A stretch of 64,000 bases of DNA from Molanna angustata. Lineage: Eukaryota > Arthropoda > Insecta > Trichoptera > Molannidae. The stretch is taken from contig OY754968.1 in NCBI GenBank assembly GCA_963576475.1, positions 15,267,616 to 15,331,615 of the forward strand. The letters run 5' to 3'. The notes below the pieces were generated by a model. It searched no databases. It was not told where the DNA came from and saw only the letters and a program-made list of their open reading frames with translations. The stretch's first letter is position 1. Each line of letters opens with the position of its first letter. Positions 62,401-64,000 of this stretch are shown one piece after another. Position numbers and translations under genes: made by a program.

Positions 62401-64000
62401 TATTTATATTAATGCAGAAGTATCTACTATAAATATTCTTTTGAAATGCTCAATAGTAATAATGAATTGAGTGTAACATTCATTTTGTTTCCTGCTAAAA
62501 CTCTTCTTCTTCATCTCGGGTTGGGTCATTTAACCTTTTTGTGAAGATGGACTATCCTGCGAAGATTGGGGCTTCCTGTCCTTCCATATTATATGTGGTC
62601 TTCCGGGAAGTCTTCTGTTTTTGAGGATTTCTATCTTTACTACAGTTATTTTCAGATTAAATATTCCGTTGAATAGTACACAGGTAGGACTCGACAAACA
62701 AGAGATTGCGGATGACAGTTTTATAAAGGGCTGTTAAAAATCTATGGATGCAAAGGTCAGGAAAAAAGTGACACGTAATTCGCTGTACAAAACATACGTC
62801 GAAAGCCAACTAATTTTATGGTTTAATACAAATTAAAGTATTTTTCTGCACCAAAATTGGTTTATGCACAAGTTATGTCAGCCGCTGGGTGAGGTATATC
62901 TTTTGGTCAAAATCATTTACCAGTAAAATTATAAAAAAAGCTGAAAACAATTTTAATAACATCTTGTCAACATTGAAAGAATATCTTTAGTAATATGTGA
63001 ATATTTATTTTGTTCTTTATGAATATTAAGCTTTTGAGATTTGTTTTTATATTTCCTTGGGTTGTCAAGTGTTTTCAAAAATGTTTTTTCTATATCAATG
63101 TAAATATTATGTATGTTCCTTAATATAAGGGTGCATAGATTAAGAATTATATACTAAGTTTTAGTCAGTTTGTATGTATGTGTTCTGAAACGTGACTCAC
63201 CTCAAAACACGAGTAATTCTCTTTTTGAAGTTGGGTCATATGATTTAATCCCTTAATTAAACTGTAAATATTATAGTCCAAAATAAGTTAACACTTTTTT
63301 TTGAAATTTCATGACTTATTTTAATTTTTACTTAATAAAAAGGAAACATAATTTGAATTATTTCCATTTTTCCTACGTCTTTTTGGAAGAACATTTCAAA
63401 TACTTTGATAATTAAACACTGTACATAACTCCTCTTTTTTTTCTTGGTGAATGTTTTTGTTATATGATTGAATAAATCAACTTAATCTTAATCACTGATA
63501 TTGCTTAGTTTCATATCTATACCTTCATTCTTTACAAATGTAAAAACTTCACCAAGATTAATATCAGGCATTCGTATGTTTTTGTGTATTGTATCATTTC
63601 TACAGTAAAAAGGTCATGAAAACCCCTGTTGTGATTTAGTTCGGCATACCCAATGGTCCTTGTCAGAATTATTTGACGTGGGAAAACATTTAAAATGATA
63701 AAAGTATCTTGTTCCCGTAAAAAAATATAACGTATAAAAATACATATTAAAAATAAATACAGAAACAGGTTTAAGGGAAGGATCTCAGATCCTTCTCAAA
63801 TTTTACAGTTGGTCAATGTTATTAATTCCCTTTGAAAATACGTAGAAAGGTATATTACATATTTTGGATATAAAGTGAATTCTCGGGGGTCTCGATGGTT
63901 AGTAATTATTTTTTTTACAATTGTGACCAATTTCATATATTTCATATTAACATTTGAAAAAGAATACTTCGTATTTACCTTTTGAAATTTAATACATATT
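59401..64000. other. No gene recognised
   Basis: A+T-rich. 61184-61310 is locally richer in G+C and has CCACACACGAG near the left and CTTCCGTGTGTATA near the right, possibly an old short inverted-repeat element. 62495-62640 (CTTCTTCTTCATCTCGGGTT, then GGTCTTCCGGGAAGTCTTCT) on the minus strand could be a LINE tail with GAA repeats (GRP-like peptide), but this is weak. Nothing else is supported. Confidence 0.35.

Overview
This window looks like transposon-rich, gene-poor nuclear DNA from an insect. The signs are the strong A+T bias, abundant short TAGGTACCTA-type words, tRNA-derived SINEs, many decayed non-LTR retrotransposons (LINEs), a Penelope-like element and small fold-back DNA transposons. 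The style fits Lepidoptera or Hemiptera, but I cannot fix the order from sequence alone. I see no bacterial features (operons, ribosome binding sites, CRISPR), no intact cellular protein-coding gene, and no canonical tRNA or rRNA gene.

Layout. 1-9 kb: SINE copies, a mosaic of RTE-like LINE pieces (3.6-4.65 kb) with a second RTE tail nested in a SINE, a Tc1/mariner-like transposase scrap, LINE fragments and a fold-back MITE. 9.4-12.6 kb: a 290-bp AAAT array, an inverted pair of SINEs, fold-back repeats, another RTE piece and a second SINE family. 13-19 kb: two interspersed repeats with partners elsewhere in the window (called C and D here) and LINE remnants. 20.6-23 kb: an alternating array of a ~168-bp unit and long (TA)n blocks, into which the C-terminus and 3' non-coding end of a Penelope-like element (PLE) are placed. 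24.7-29.4 kb: fold-back and SINE copies (one carrying a LINE insertion), a MITE and a frameshifted LINE. 32.1-35.8 kb: the most structured part, a LINE (LINE-X) split by a 3.0-kb insertion flanked by a 7-bp duplication. That insertion contains another LINE with its own 13-bp duplication, and a 272-bp perfect inverted repeat of PLE non-coding sequence set between (TA)n blocks. 36-50 kb: more LINE, MITE and tandem repeats, including an exact 49-bp minisatellite grown out of LINE coding sequence (43.9-44.5 kb). 51-59.4 kb: MITEs, an RNase H-bearing LINE remnant, an RTE remnant, and a triple nest (RTE tail in a SINE in repeat D). 59.4-64 kb: mostly unrecognised A+T-rich DNA.

The elements fit together as a record of nested insertion. 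SINE-A (tRNA-derived, ~200 bp) is repeatedly the host of short LINE tails. Target-site duplications of 5-13 bp are visible at five junctions. The best candidate for something new is the PLE family at 22.2-22.7 and 33.46-34.12 kb. Its terminal region has a hammerhead-like hairpin overlapped by a conserved reading frame beginning MPG-IQAKRR, and its ends abut (TA)n at both loci. Most LINE family names below are recognised from protein motifs, not from database searches.
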